This document shows positions 46,418 through 55,937 of a DNA stretch of 64,000 bases, piece by piece. Within the stretch, counting starts at the first letter, position 1, and each line of letters opens with the position of its first letter. Source of the stretch: Eubacterium sp. (GTDB lineage: Bacteria > Bacillota > Clostridia > Lachnospirales > Lachnospiraceae); assembly GCA_021769425.1 (NCBI GenBank), contig JAETSX010000051.1, forward strand, positions 38,584 through 102,583, given 5' to 3'. Under the pieces are notes generated by a model. It saw only the letters and a program-made list of their open reading frames with translations, was not told the origin of the DNA and ran no database searches. A program made the translations under genes and the position numbers.

Positions 46418-47555
46418 ATGGAAGAACAGAAAGTCCATTTTAATATTCCGCCTTTTCATCCCAAAGCTTTCGGGTATATGGAGGACGCCGTCGCCCGCCA
46501 GAAAATATGCGGAGATGGATTTTATACCGGAAAATGCACAGAGTGGATGAAAGCCCGGACGAAAGCGGCGGGGGCGTTGCTGACCACATCCTGTACCCAT
46601 GCGCTGGAACTGGCGGCGCTTTTGTCCGGCATCGGGCCGGGGGACGAGGTAATTATGCCTTCCTATACGTTTGTGTCAACGGCAGACGCTTTTGTGCTGC
46701 GGGGCGCAGAAGCAGTCTTTGTGGATATCCGCAAAGACACTATGAATCTGGATGAAACTCTCATTGAAGACGCCGTTACATCCAGGACCAAAGCAATTGC
46801 CGCGGTGCATTACGCCGGGGTTTCCTGCGAGATGGACAAAATCTGTCAGATTGCAGAAAAATATCAGTTAAAAGTGATTGAAGACGCAGCTCAGGCTATG
46901 ATGTGCACTTACCATGGCAGGCTCTTGGGAACATCGGGGATTACGGCTGTTACAGCTTCCATGAAACGAAAAATTACAGTATGGGAGAAGGCGGCGCAAT
47001 TCTTCTGAAAAACAAGGAAGAAATTCTGGCTGCCGAGATTATCCGGGAGAAAGGCACCAACCGGAGCCAGTTTTTCCGGGGAGAAATTGACAAGTATTCC
47101 TGGAAAGAAGCAGGCTCCTCGTATTTGCCCAGCGATTTGAACGCCGCCTATCTCTGGGCCCAGCTAGAAGAAGCGGAAGAAGTGAATCAAAGGCGCATCG
47201 CAAGCTGGAACTTGTATGATGAATTACTGCAGGATTTGAAGGGGCAGGAAAGATTGAACTTCCCGTTGTGCCCAAGGGCTGTGTCCATAACGGCCATATG
47301 TTTTATATCAAGGCCAGGGATCTTAAGGAGCGGACAGCATTGCTGAAACATCTGAAAGAAAAAGGAATCTCTGCTGTTTTTCATTATGTTCCTCTCCACT
47401 CTTCCGAAGCAGGGCAGAAATACGGAAGGTTCCACGGGCAGGACAAACATACCACCGAGGAAAGCAACCGACTGCTGCGTCTGCCCATGTACGATGGGCT
47501 GAAAGAAGAGCAGATTCGCTATGTGGTTTCTGAAATAAAGAATTTCTATCGGTAA
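46418..47555 (+). pseudogene. DegT/DnrJ/EryC1 sugar aminotransferase (WecE/RffA-like), two frameshifts
   Basis: Three consecutive frames together give one PLP-dependent dTDP-4-oxo-6-deoxysugar aminotransferase. Frame one (to ~46930) has PPFHPKAFGYMEDAV, PSYTFVSTADAFVLRGAEAV and VIEDAAQAM. Frame two resumes at GNIGDYGCYSFHETKNYSMG with the PLP lysine in HETKNY. Frame three (from ~47250) has PKGCVHNGHMFYIKAR and PMYDGLKEEQIRYV. A single missing base near 46932 and another indel near 47250 explain it. The start at 46418 follows AAGGTGA. The product would have made a deoxy-aminosugar for surface polysaccharide; it is now almost certainly inactive. Confidence 0.88.
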
Positions 47556-47643
47556 TTCTGAAAGCTGTGCCGTGGAGAACTTACGATTCACGGAATGCAG
47601 CGGAAGATTTGATTGGAATATGGAGAAAAAGTGAGTGGAAAAC

Positions 47644-47757
47644 ATGAAATATTCAATTGTAATACCTTGTTATAATTCCGGCAAAACCATTTCCAAGGTA
47701 GTTCTGCTGACCATGCAGGAAATGAAGGGAAAAGAAATAGAATTTATTCTGGTCAAC
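47644..47757 (+). pseudogene. N-terminal fragment of a family 2 glycosyltransferase
   Basis: The first 38 residues, MKYSIVIPCYNSGKTISKVV and then EIEFILVN, are the opening strands of a GT2 enzyme. Immediately after, the DNA changes to a different gene's 3' end. It is downstream of the aminotransferase pseudogene, so a surface polysaccharide cluster probably once continued here. Confidence 0.75.
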
Positions 47758-47761
47758 TACA

Positions 47762-47905
47762 CTGAAATGGAGCAGTTCCAACAAGAAAGTGGCAAAAGTA
47801 GACAAATACGGCAATGTAACTGCAGTGAAAAAGGGGACAGCTACCATTACGGTAAAAACATCCAGCGGCAAAAAAGCAACCTGCAAGGTTACAGTGAAAA
47901 AATAA
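47762..47905 (+). pseudogene. C-terminal fragment of a bacterial Ig-like (Big_2) surface protein
   Basis: In a frame different from the glycosyltransferase fragment the DNA reads LKWSSSNKKVAKVDKYGNVT, then AVKKGTATITVKTSSGKK and a closing KVTVKK stop. WSSSN..VA.V...G.VTA...GTATITV is the Big_2 hallmark, and proteins of this kind commonly end this way. Its upstream part is missing. A terminator follows 13 bp later, consistent with a real gene end. Confidence 0.82.
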
Positions 47906-47918
47906 TGAAACTATCCGG

Positions 47919-47948
47919 CGCGCCAGAAGAGCTCTTCTGGCGCGTTTT
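47919..47948 (+). terminator. Terminator: perfect 26-bp palindrome plus T4
   Basis: CGCGCCAGAAGAG / CTCTTCTGGCGCG (47919-47944) followed by TTTT; belongs to the Ig-like gene fragment. Confidence 0.75.
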
Positions 47949-48053
47949 AAACACAGGAATTGCCATATTTTTGAACCGTTCCTTGCAGCAGGTTTAAAGT
48001 GTGTTATAAATGCTCTATGGCAGTCCCTGAGAAACCTCTTTATGGAGAAAACT

Positions 48054-48389
48054 ATGGTAGAAATAGAGAAAGATTTTAACCGGTCAGTGGGATGCCGCAT
48101 CCGAGAAGTGCGGGAAACCCTTCGGATGACCAGGGATGAATTCAGCAAATTGTGCGGCATTTCAGAAAGTTTTCTGGCCGCCGTGGAACGGGGAGAAAAA
48201 AGCATCACATCCAAAACACTCTATAAAATCAGCACAGGCTCACATGTTTCGGTGGATTATCTGATTTTCGGGGAACGGGAAAGTTTTCAGGTGGAAATGA
48301 TTCAGAATCTTTTGGAAAATCTGGATGATTCTCAGCGGGAGAGTGCGGTTCGGATTTTGTGTGAGTTTGCGAATACTCTGACGTTATAG
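48054..48389 (+). CDS. XRE-family helix-turn-helix regulator, 111 aa
   Basis: The helix-turn-helix reads RIREVRETLRMTRDEFSKLC, then GISESFLAAVERGEKSITSK and TLYKISTGSHVSVDYLIFG. The C-terminal ~40 residues (MIQNLLENLDDSQRESAVRI) form a helix of the kind used for dimerisation. The ATG at 48054 has TGGAG 8 nt upstream; an in-frame ATG at 48042 overlaps that site and is the alternative. Together with the other two XRE genes it lies in the degraded 44.5-48.4 kb region. Confidence 0.85.
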   Translation: MVEIEKDFNRSVGCRIREVRETLRMTRDEFSKLCGISESFLAAVERGEKSITSKTLYKISTGSHVSVDYLIFGERESFQVEMIQNLLENLDDSQRESAVRILCEFANTLTL

Positions 48390-48838
48390 AAAAGACGATA
48401 AGAGCTTTCGGGCTTAATTTCTGAATACAGAGTTTAGCGCAGCGGATATGATTCATATCGTTAAAAAGGGATGGCTTTAAAGATGCAGTTTAAAGCATAC
48501 AGTATGAAAATGCGGCGGGACATGGGGAAAATCTCCTTATGTTCCGTTTGTTTGCTGTGCTTTTATGCTCTGGCGGTTTGGATTGTCTGCAAATATTTAA
48601 GTTTTTTGCAAAATTTATTTTTCCGAAAATGTTATGTAGGTAATGGGTAATATTTGTGAGATAACATGAAAAAAGGAAACAAGAAATTAGTATTTTATAT
48701 AAAAAAATCGGATGCAATTAAAAAGAAAAATAATTTTCTGACAATAAAATAAAAAAAGTAAATAAAGCCAGAAAAATAAGGGGGGGGGGGTAAAAATATA
48801 CAAAATAAACAAAAAGTAAAAAAGTTAACAGATAACAA
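48390..48838 (+). other. Intergenic region upstream of the surface-protein promoter
   Basis: About 450 bp with no credible gene. It becomes strongly A/T-rich after 48590 and contains the poly-G run annotated separately. Confidence 0.5.
48780..48790 (+). repeat. Poly-G tract of 11 nt
   Basis: An uninterrupted run of 11 G in an otherwise A/T-rich intergenic sequence, 48 bp upstream of the -35 of the surface-protein promoter. Homopolymers of this size are prone to slipped-strand length change. Confidence 0.9.
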
Positions 48839-48867
48839 TTGACTTTTTATGGAAGTGGGACTAGAAT
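48839..48867 (+). promoter_or_regulatory. Promoter of the fibronectin-like surface protein
   Basis: TTGACT (48839-48844), a 17-bp spacer and TAGAAT (48862-48867). The predicted 5' leader is about 135 nt long. Confidence 0.7.
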
Positions 48868-49007
48868 AAAGAAAGGTCGTTTGTGAAGAGAATGTGAAAT
48901 AAAGTTGAAGGTTTTATGAATTTTTCAGTGAGAATTGAAAAGCTTACAACTTTTTGCAAAGGAGTCACAGACGATACAATTTATTCATTTATGAAAGGAG
49001 TTTTTTT

Positions 49008-52000
49008 ATGAGGAAAGGTGGAATGACCGCACGTGTTGCAGCAGCCATATTGGCAGCAGCAATGGTGATGACAGACACAGTTCCCGCTTTCGCAGCAGAG
49101 AACCTGACCGTGGAGACTACAGAGCAGGGCGCGGTTAGCGGCGTGTCCAAAGTTATCGGATTGGAAGGAAAGTATAGTTCGAATACGATGCAGAGTGATG
49201 ACGGCAAAGTGGAGAAAGACTATGCTTATGTAAATCCGGCATTGAACAATGACAGCGTTGCGGTGACAGGGACAAAGGAGACTTGGCTGGATGCGGCAAC
49301 GGGGCTGTATAAGAAGGGCGATGTTTATTACGCATATTTTAATGAGTATGACGGTACTCTGAGCGGTAAAGTAGCTAAAGTTTATCCGGCTACCCTTAGC
49401 CCTCAGCCAGATGCACAAGGGTTTTATTTAGGGGATAATGGTAAAAAGTATACTAGTTGTCATACAAAGTATCCAATGAAAACAGATGAGGATGGAGATA
49501 CAGTTCCAGATTATGATAAGCCTGTTTTGTCCTATTATTTTCTGGAAAGGGAGGAAGTAGAAGTTCTGGGCGCAGTTCCGGGCGGCCCGTTTGCTGATTA
49601 TGATGCAATGGAGAGCGCGTTTGAAAAATTAAAGGCTTCTTACGGACAGAAAGTGGCAGCAACAGATACGAATGCAAGGTATTATGTGATCAATGGAAAA
49701 ACATATGACAATGATGCTATAGGTCGTAAGTCTGAAAGTAACTGGAATTCGTCAAATGATACATATTCCTATACAGCTACAGTTTATGTATATAAGTCTG
49801 GTGAAATTTCTTTCGATCGGAAATATCACAATATTTCCTGGAATGAAGTAACCAATGAGACAGAAGTAGAAAGCGGCGGAAAGCTTCTGAAAGTTGGATA
49901 TCAGGTTAAAGTAGACGGACAGGTGGCAGAACTTGGCGATCTTGCAGTGAGTCAGGATAAGAAGACAACTGAGCCAATTACGACAAGAAATAGTTACAGC
50001 AGTTCTTCTTCCAAGTCTTATACGGCTGCAGAAAAGGCAAAATATGAAGTCAGAGCCGTATATTATACCGAGACAGCAGTTGCTTCTGATGAATATACTG
50101 AAGACTATTGGTATTACAGGGATGGAGCTACAGCGAAACAGATTGTCAAAGCAGGCGATTGGTCTGAACTGACCTATAATTGGTCACAGAAACAGGTGAA
50201 TGTTCCTGTGGTAACTGGCCTGAAATGGGTTCAGAAAAATGCTAAAAAAGCAAGAATCTCCTGGAATGCAGTTCCAGATGCATCCAAATATAAAATTCAG
50301 AGTTATAAATCAGCAGCTCCTGTAAATGTTGCAACGCTGAAAGATGAAGACTGGACGAATGTAGGCAGTACAGGGACAAGGACTTATTACGATTATAATA
50401 ACTCAGATCCTGGATATGTATATGAGTATGATGAAAATGGAAATATTAAAGTAGATGCAGAGGGCGAAGAGATTCGTAAAGAGGTTAATTACATTTACTT
50501 CAGAGTATGTGCAGTTGTATTAGACAGCAATGAGGAAGAAGTGGAAGGCGCTTATTGCGCTCCCTGTGCTGTTACAGCCAACAGGAATGTGAATGCACCT
50601 GTAGCTACTGGGCTGAAGATTGAAAACAACGATGACGGTACATTCCGCCTGGTATGGAATCCAGTGGATGTCAATGCAGAGGTAAGAGTGCTTTATTCCA
50701 AGAGTGAGAAGATCTTCCAGACACCAGAATATACATATATGTACCGGGATGCTACTGGACTGGATTCATTAGGAAGAACCCAGCAATTGGTTAACATAAC
50801 TGCTCTGAAAGATAAAATGGATCTGGTGCGTAAACAGGTAAAATCATACTACGTTTCTGCAAGCCAGAATTATATTTCAAGCAATGATCTGGATCTTGAG
50901 CCAGGGAAGAAATATTACTTTGTAGTTCTGACAGTGGATGATTCTAAACATGGCGATATTCGGACAGCTTTAACAACTCAGAATGTAATGGTGAATGGCA
51001 AGGCAGAGCCGGTTCAGTTTGTACATTACAATGATGTTTCCGTATCCAGCAGAATTTCTGCAACCCTTGGCCTTGGAATTGATGCCCCCAGCACCAAATC
51101 CGGCAAGAAGAGCATCACAATGATCTTTGATCAGACGAATTCTGCAATCACAGGATATGAGATCTATCGTAAGAGCGGAAAGAAGTATAAGAAAGTAAAG
51201 ACGATTTCTTCCACAGAGTACACAGATGAAGGATTGAAAGAAAGCACCGTATATGACTACAGAGCAAGAGCATATTACTACAATCCTGAAACAAAGGCAA
51301 AGAAAGTGTACAGCGATTATGTATACTTCTCAGCAGAAACAGGAAACAGCAATTATATTGATCTGAGAGCAACTAAGAAGAGCAAGACTTCTGCAACACT
51401 GAAATGGACGAAGGTTTCCGGAGCAACTCAGTACGATATTTACCGCGCTTACCTGACCTCCACAGATACAAACTTATCTAAATCCAACGGATTTGGAAAC
51501 TACGCAAAGCAGCAGTCTAATAAGAAATTTGAACTTGTTAAGACAATTAAGAAAGCAAAAACAGTGTCTTGGACAGATAAAAAGCTGAAACAAGATGCTT
51601 CCTATACCTATGTGGTAGTAGCAAGCTACAAATCTAAGAAAGTTACCAAACAGATTTATGCAACAGATTCTGTTATCATGAAGGTAGAGGCGCCTAAGAA
51701 TGTGAAGACCAGTGTAAGCGGCACGAATGTAAAGGTTACCTGGGATAAAGATAAGTTTGCTACTAAGTACGAAGTAAGTTACAAGAAAGACGATAAGAAA
51801 TATTATGAGGTTGACGATGATGATGCATACTATGGTGCTTATGAAGATCATTGGACAACTGCCAATAATGTAAAGAAAAACAGCTTTACGATTAAAAATG
51901 TTGCCGGAAATGAAAGTGTTACAATTCGTGTACGTGCATATGGCAATAAAAAATGGTCAGATTATGTAACCGTATATCAAGATGGCAGTGAAAAGCTGAA

Positions 52001-52685
52001 AGTTGCACAGAAGGTAACAGTAAAAGAAATTACAGAAAAGAATGCAAAGGGTGACAAGATCACTGCTGTAAAGGTTAGCTGGAAGAAAGTTTCCGGTGCA
52101 AAATATTATAAAGTATGGCGTTCCACCAGCCCGGCTTCTTTCTACAATGCAGACAATAAGTCATATGAGACAAACGGCAGAGTAGAAGCGATTGCAAAAG
52201 AGAGCAATAACGATGAATCAGTATATGCCAGCGTAGTTCCGTACAAAGAATACAAAGCACAGGACAACACAATCGTTGCTACATCTGCAATTGACCGCGG
52301 CAACTTGCGCACAGGCGTAACCTATTACTATTATGTTCAGGCATTCGGTGAGAACGGCGACACAATCTCCGGTTACAGCAAACCTGCTAGCATCTGCTAC
52401 AAAGTTACCCCTGCCATCAAGAAACTGACAGCTAAGAAAGGTAAAGTAACGATCAATGTTGTAAAAGTAAACGGCGCTTCCAAATACGAAATCTATCGTT
52501 CCACCAAGAAGAACAAAGGATTCGAGAAGATTGGAACCACCAAGAAGAATTCTACCTCTTTTGTTGATAAGACAGTGAAGAAGGGCAAGAAGTATTACTA
52601 CAGAGTAGTTGCGGTTGGAACCAACGGCTTGAAAGCTGATTTCGCTTCCGGTGCATCTGCAGTTAAGAGCATTAAGGCAAAATAA
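49008..52685 (+). CDS. Large secreted protein with repeated fibronectin type III-like domains, 1225 aa
   Basis: A classical signal peptide (TARVAAAILAAAMVMTDTVPAFA) gives export. Residues ~30-395 are a Tyr/Ser-rich region without a recognised family. From ~398 on, about seven Fn3-like units can be traced, starting near residues 398, 530, 689, 782, 894, 997 and 1134. Each has a W or V strand near ISWNAVPDASKYKI (SWKKVSGAKYYKVWR in unit six) and a later YYYRVVAV-type strand. No LPxTG or SLH anchor is visible, so it may be released or held non-covalently. The composition is rich in Lys, Tyr and Ser. The start at 49008 follows GAAAGGAG. It is a likely adhesin or matrix protein, by inference. Confidence 0.85.
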   Translation: MRKGGMTARVAAAILAAAMVMTDTVPAFAAENLTVETTEQGAVSGVSKVIGLEGKYSSNTMQSDDGKVEKDYAYVNPALNNDSVAVTGTKETWLDAATGLYKKGDVYYAYFNEYDGTLSGKVAKVYPATLSPQPDAQGFYLGDNGKKYTSCHTKYPMKTDEDGDTVPDYDKPVLSYYFLEREEVEVLGAVPGGPFADYDAMESAFEKLKASYGQKVAATDTNARYYVINGKTYDNDAIGRKSESNWNSSNDTYSYTATVYVYKSGEISFDRKYHNISWNEVTNETEVESGGKLLKVGYQVKVDGQVAELGDLAVSQDKKTTEPITTRNSYSSSSSKSYTAAEKAKYEVRAVYYTETAVASDEYTEDYWYYRDGATAKQIVKAGDWSELTYNWSQKQVNVPVVTGLKWVQKNAKKARISWNAVPDASKYKIQSYKSAAPVNVATLKDEDWTNVGSTGTRTYYDYNNSDPGYVYEYDENGNIKVDAEGEEIRKEVNYIYFRVCAVVLDSNEEEVEGAYCAPCAVTANRNVNAPVATGLKIENNDDGTFRLVWNPVDVNAEVRVLYSKSEKIFQTPEYTYMYRDATGLDSLGRTQQLVNITALKDKMDLVRKQVKSYYVSASQNYISSNDLDLEPGKKYYFVVLTVDDSKHGDIRTALTTQNVMVNGKAEPVQFVHYNDVSVSSRISATLGLGIDAPSTKSGKKSITMIFDQTNSAITGYEIYRKSGKKYKKVKTISSTEYTDEGLKESTVYDYRARAYYYNPETKAKKVYSDYVYFSAETGNSNYIDLRATKKSKTSATLKWTKVSGATQYDIYRAYLTSTDTNLSKSNGFGNYAKQQSNKKFELVKTIKKAKTVSWTDKKLKQDASYTYVVVASYKSKKVTKQIYATDSVIMKVEAPKNVKTSVSGTNVKVTWDKDKFATKYEVSYKKDDKKYYEVDDDDAYYGAYEDHWTTANNVKKNSFTIKNVAGNESVTIRVRAYGNKKWSDYVTVYQDGSEKLKVAQKVTVKEITEKNAKGDKITAVKVSWKKVSGAKYYKVWRSTSPASFYNADNKSYETNGRVEAIAKESNNDESVYASVVPYKEYKAQDNTIVATSAIDRGNLRTGVTYYYYVQAFGENGDTISGYSKPASICYKVTPAIKKLTAKKGKVTINVVKVNGASKYEIYRSTKKNKGFEKIGTTKKNSTSFVDKTVKKGKKYYYRVVAVGTNGLKADFASGASAVKSIKAK

Positions 52686-52704
52686 TTTTACTTGAATGAT
52701 AAGA

Positions 52705-52742
52705 CCCCCGAAAGGAATATTCCTTTCGGGGGATTCTTTTTC
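52705..52742 (+). terminator. Terminator after the surface-protein gene
   Basis: The perfect 28-bp palindrome CCCCCGAAAGGAAT / ATTCCTTTCGGGGG (52705-52732) followed by ATTCTTTTTCTTT. Confidence 0.88.
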
Positions 52743-52774
52743 TTTCGTATATAAAGCGCTGTGCAGGTATCGAA

Positions 52775-53779
52775 TCAGGCGTTGTGGTGAACAGCCTCTA
52801 GCTCAGCGATCCGTTGTTTTAATCTCAGAATTTCATCTGCATATTTTGCATTTTCATCCGCATATCTTGCATTTTCATCCGCATATCTTGCATTTTCATC
52901 CGCATATCTTGCAATTTCTTTTTTCAGTTCATCTGTATAGCGTAGATATTTGTCATGAGGAAGTTCAAGAATTCCGGGAGGGATTGGTTTCATATTCTGC
53001 ATTTCTCCTTTCATTTTCTTTGAGAGGCTATTGTAAAAGTACTGGTACAGCATAGATGACAGATCCAGAAGATGTATCGTATCATCTTCTGTCAGATTGC
53101 CCAGCCGAAGATGATGTTCCATGGATTGTATTATATCATGCCAGATTTCTGTCTGCAATCGGGAAAAATTTTTCAGAATTTGTGCAGATTTTTCTTTGGA
53201 AGTATCCGGGTGCAGCAAATCCAGAAGGCTCCGCAGCCGAAGCAGTTGGAAAGGTATGAGGGCGGCCATGTTCCGTTTATTCAGTTCTGCCAGGCCATGA
53301 TCCAGGTAAACGAAATTTTTGATTCGGTAGTCGAATGTGCCTTGGTCGGTAAATGTGATATGGAGAATACTCTCTCTTGGCCGGTATTGGGGTTGATTCA
53401 AGTAAATAACCATTGGTATCGGAAAAGTCAGAATATCAGGATTCGACTGAACGGAACTGGCATGAAGGAAGCTGTATTCAAAGACTCTCAGCATTATCAT
53501 TTCATCATCCGTACTCTGTGCTTCCAGATGAAATGTATGGTTTGCAATGGTAAGGAACATATCTGCATATCGGCTCTCAAGATTCGGCATGACAGATTCC
53601 TTGCTGGGATAGAAAACTTTGCTGTCCAAAGGATAATCGCTGCCAAAGAGCCCGTTGATAAGATTAATGACGGCGGTGTCAGACAGGAAAAAGATGCGTT
53701 TAAAAATTCTGTCATAGATTTGTTTTGGTATAAAATTTTCCGTTTCGATAAAAAGACCTCTTTTGCATTTGGATGGCAA
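52775..53779 (-). CDS. Rpn-family PD-(D/E)XK nuclease / transposase-like protein, 334 aa
   Basis: Belongs to the recombination-promoting nuclease (Rpn, PDDEXK transposase) family. The N-terminal core reads IYDRIFKRIFFLSDTAVINL, then ESRYADMFLTIANHTFHLEAQS, where the Asp and the HLEAQ segment fit the D-ExQ nuclease motif. A helical middle follows (RLQTEIWHDIIQSMEHHL). The C-terminus is four near-identical heptads (ARYADEN) leading into a coiled coil (LRLKQRIAELEAV). No ATG fits the family start; TTG at 53779 is used, without a clear ribosome site. Such genes are often mobile and multicopy. Confidence 0.82.
   Translation of the reverse strand: MPSKCKRGLFIETENFIPKQIYDRIFKRIFFLSDTAVINLINGLFGSDYPLDSKVFYPSKESVMPNLESRYADMFLTIANHTFHLEAQSTDDEMIMLRVFEYSFLHASSVQSNPDILTFPIPMVIYLNQPQYRPRESILHITFTDQGTFDYRIKNFVYLDHGLAELNKRNMAALIPFQLLRLRSLLDLLHPDTSKEKSAQILKNFSRLQTEIWHDIIQSMEHHLRLGNLTEDDTIHLLDLSSMLYQYFYNSLSKKMKGEMQNMKPIPPGILELPHDKYLRYTDELKKEIARYADENARYADENARYADENAKYADEILRLKQRIAELEAVHHNA
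52827..52917 (-). repeat. 21-bp tandem repeat encoding heptads in the Rpn-family gene
   Basis: GCATTTTCATCCGCATATCTT units begin at 52848, 52869 and 52890, with degenerate units before and after. Each unit encodes one seven-residue heptad, so gain or loss of a unit keeps frame and coiled-coil register. Confidence 0.9.
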
Positions 53780-53976
53780 TGTGGAATCAAAATATCTGCC
53801 GACTTGCAGAAGAACATTAGAAAACCAGCAACGGAAAGATATCGGAACAGTTACTAATTATGCTTAACTGCATTATAGCATAGAATTTTTCTGAAATCCA
53901 TGAAAATTTTATAAAATTATATTAGAATTAGCATATAATCAAAAGGATATGGGAACTTCTTTTCTGTATAAAGCCA
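53780..53976. other. Intergenic region between the Rpn gene and the ABC exporter promoter
   Basis: About 200 bp, A/T-rich in its second half. Nothing recognised. Confidence 0.4.
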
Positions 53977-54006
53977 TTGACAGTGTATATATTTGTTGTA
54001 TATACT
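53977..54006 (+). promoter_or_regulatory. Promoter of the ABC exporter operon
   Basis: TTGACA (53977-53982), an 18-bp spacer rich in TATAT, TATACT (54001-54006). Confidence 0.7.
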
Positions 54007-54071
54007 GAAAAAGGATTCGATTTCTTCCGGAAATCACTCCAAAATGGTAGTTCTTAATTAGAAAGATATAT

Positions 54072-54206
54072 ATGAAACACTTTTATTCTATCGTGGGCTA
54101 TCCTATCTTTCCGTTTGAATTTAATAATAGGAAGAGTTTGCTGCAGTATACAGAATGGTCAGGCATTGGTTTGCCAATTCCTTATGGTTACTGGAAGAAA
54201 TTGTAA
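54072..54206 (+). CDS. Possible 44-aa protein upstream of the ABC exporter
   Basis: An ATG at 54072 opens 44 codons (MKHFYSIVGYPIFPFEFNNR...YGYWKKL), aromatic-rich, with only a weak AGAAAG ribosome site. It lies between the promoter and the first exporter gene. It could be a leader peptide or a gene fragment. No family recognised. Confidence 0.3.
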   Translation: MKHFYSIVGYPIFPFEFNNRKSLLQYTEWSGIGLPIPYGYWKKL

Positions 54207-54244
54207 AATCCAGTGCAAAATAAATGAACAGGGTAAGAGAGATT

Positions 54245-55937
54245 ATGAAAAAATTACTGGTATATTTAAAAGATTACAAAAAAGAAAGCGTTCTGGCGCC
54301 GTTGTTTAAGATGCTGGAGGCATCTTTTGAGCTGATTGTGCCGTTGGTGGTTACGGCAATTATTGATGTGGGAATCGCGCATAGAGACAGCGGATATATT
54401 CTGAAGATGTGTCTGGTTATGGTGGCGTTGGGGCTGATTGGGCTTCTGTGTTCTGTGACGGCCCAGTATTTTGCAGCGAAAGCGGCGGCAGGATTTGGCG
54501 CCCAGGTCCGCCATCAGTTATTTGCTCATATCCAGACATTTTCTTTTACGGAGATCGACCAGGCGGGGACGGCAACTTTGATTACCCGGATGACCAGCGA
54601 CATCAATCAGGCGCAGTCCGGAGTTAATATGGTGCTGCGGCTGTTTCTGCGATCTCCCTTTATCGTGTTTGGGGCAATGGTGATGGCTTTTACCATTGAT
54701 GTGAAAGCCGCTTTGATTTTTGCAGTTGCAATCCCGTTGCTTTCTCTGGTGGTATTCGGAGTGATGGCCGTCAGCATTCCTCTTTACCGGAAGGTGCAGG
54801 AACGTCTGGATAAGGTATTGGGCATTACCAGAGAAAATCTCACCGGCGCCCGGGTGATCCGCGCATTTCACAAGGAAGAGGAAGAGAAGGCCAGGTTTGA
54901 GGAAGGCCTGGAAAGTCTGACTTCCATGCAGAATCATGTGGGAAAAATCAGTGCATTTATGAATCCGGTTACTTATGTGATTATCAATGGAGCGACGATT
55001 CTTCTCTTGTATACCGGTGCAGTGCAGGTGGATACCGGAATATTGACCCAGGGGGAAGTGGTGGCATTGGTAAATTATATGTCACAGATTCTGGTGGAGC
55101 TGATTAAGCTTGCTAATCTGATCGTAACCATCACAAAAGCAGTGGCATGTGGAAACCGTGTGGAGTCGATTTTGGAGATTCAAAGCAGTATGCCGGCAGA
55201 TGGGATGCGGAAAAAGGCCGAAAACTGCGCGGAGCCTGTTTTGGAGATTCAAGACAGTATGCCGGCAAATGGAACGGAAAGGGGAAACCATTGGAATTAT
55301 CGGCGGAACCGGTTCCGGAAAAACGTCGCTGGTGCACTTGATTCCAAGATTTTACGATGTGACGCAGGGAGAGGTATTAATTAATGGAAGAAACGTGAAA
55401 GAATATTCTCTGGAAGAACTGCGGCAAAAGGTGGGAATCGTCATGCAGCGGGCCGTGCTATTTAAAGGAACCATACGGGAAAATCTCTGCTGGGGAAATA
55501 AGGATGCCGCAGAAGAGGAACTGTATAAAGCATTGGAAATTGCCCAGGCGAAGGAAGTTGTGGAAGGAAAAGAGGGCAGGCTGGACGCGTTTGTGGAACA
55601 GGGAGGCAAAAACTTTTCCGGCGGGCAGAGGCAGAGACTTACGATTGCAAGGGCATTGGTGCGCAAACCGGAGATTCTTATTTTAGACGACAGTGCATCG
55701 GCATTGGATTATGCCACCGATGCCAGACTGCGCAAAGCGATTCGGGAAATGGAAGGAAGCCCTACGGTATTTATCGTGTCTCAGCGAACCTCTTCCATTC
55801 AGCATGCAGATAAGATTATTGTACTGGAAGACGGCGAAATGGCCGGCATGGGCGCGCATCAGGAATTATTGGAAACCTGCAAAGTTTACAGAGAAATCTA
55901 TGAATCCCAGTATAAGAAGCAGGAAGAGGCGCCATGA
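54245..55937 (+). pseudogene. ABC exporter half-transporter (first of heterodimer), broken between TMD and NBD
   Basis: Frame one (54245 to ~55280) encodes a complete exporter membrane domain: MKKLLVYLKDYKKESVLAPL, six hydrophobic helices and the IRAFHKEEEEKARFEE coupling segment. Frame two (~55280-55937) encodes a nucleotide-binding domain from just before Walker A (GETIGIIGGTGSGKTSLVHL), through NFSGGQRQRLTIARAL, LILDDSASALD and VSQRTSS. About 40 residues normally linking them, including the A-loop, are missing and the frames differ. A 34-bp direct repeat (55172 and 55238) marks the junction. The Walker B ends in Asp instead of Glu, as in the degenerate half of heterodimeric exporters. Confidence 0.85.

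Noticed and set aside
48490..48717. Minus-strand 75-codon ORF upstream of the surface-protein promoter
   Set aside because: Low-complexity, no ribosome site, A/T-rich DNA. No support as a gene.
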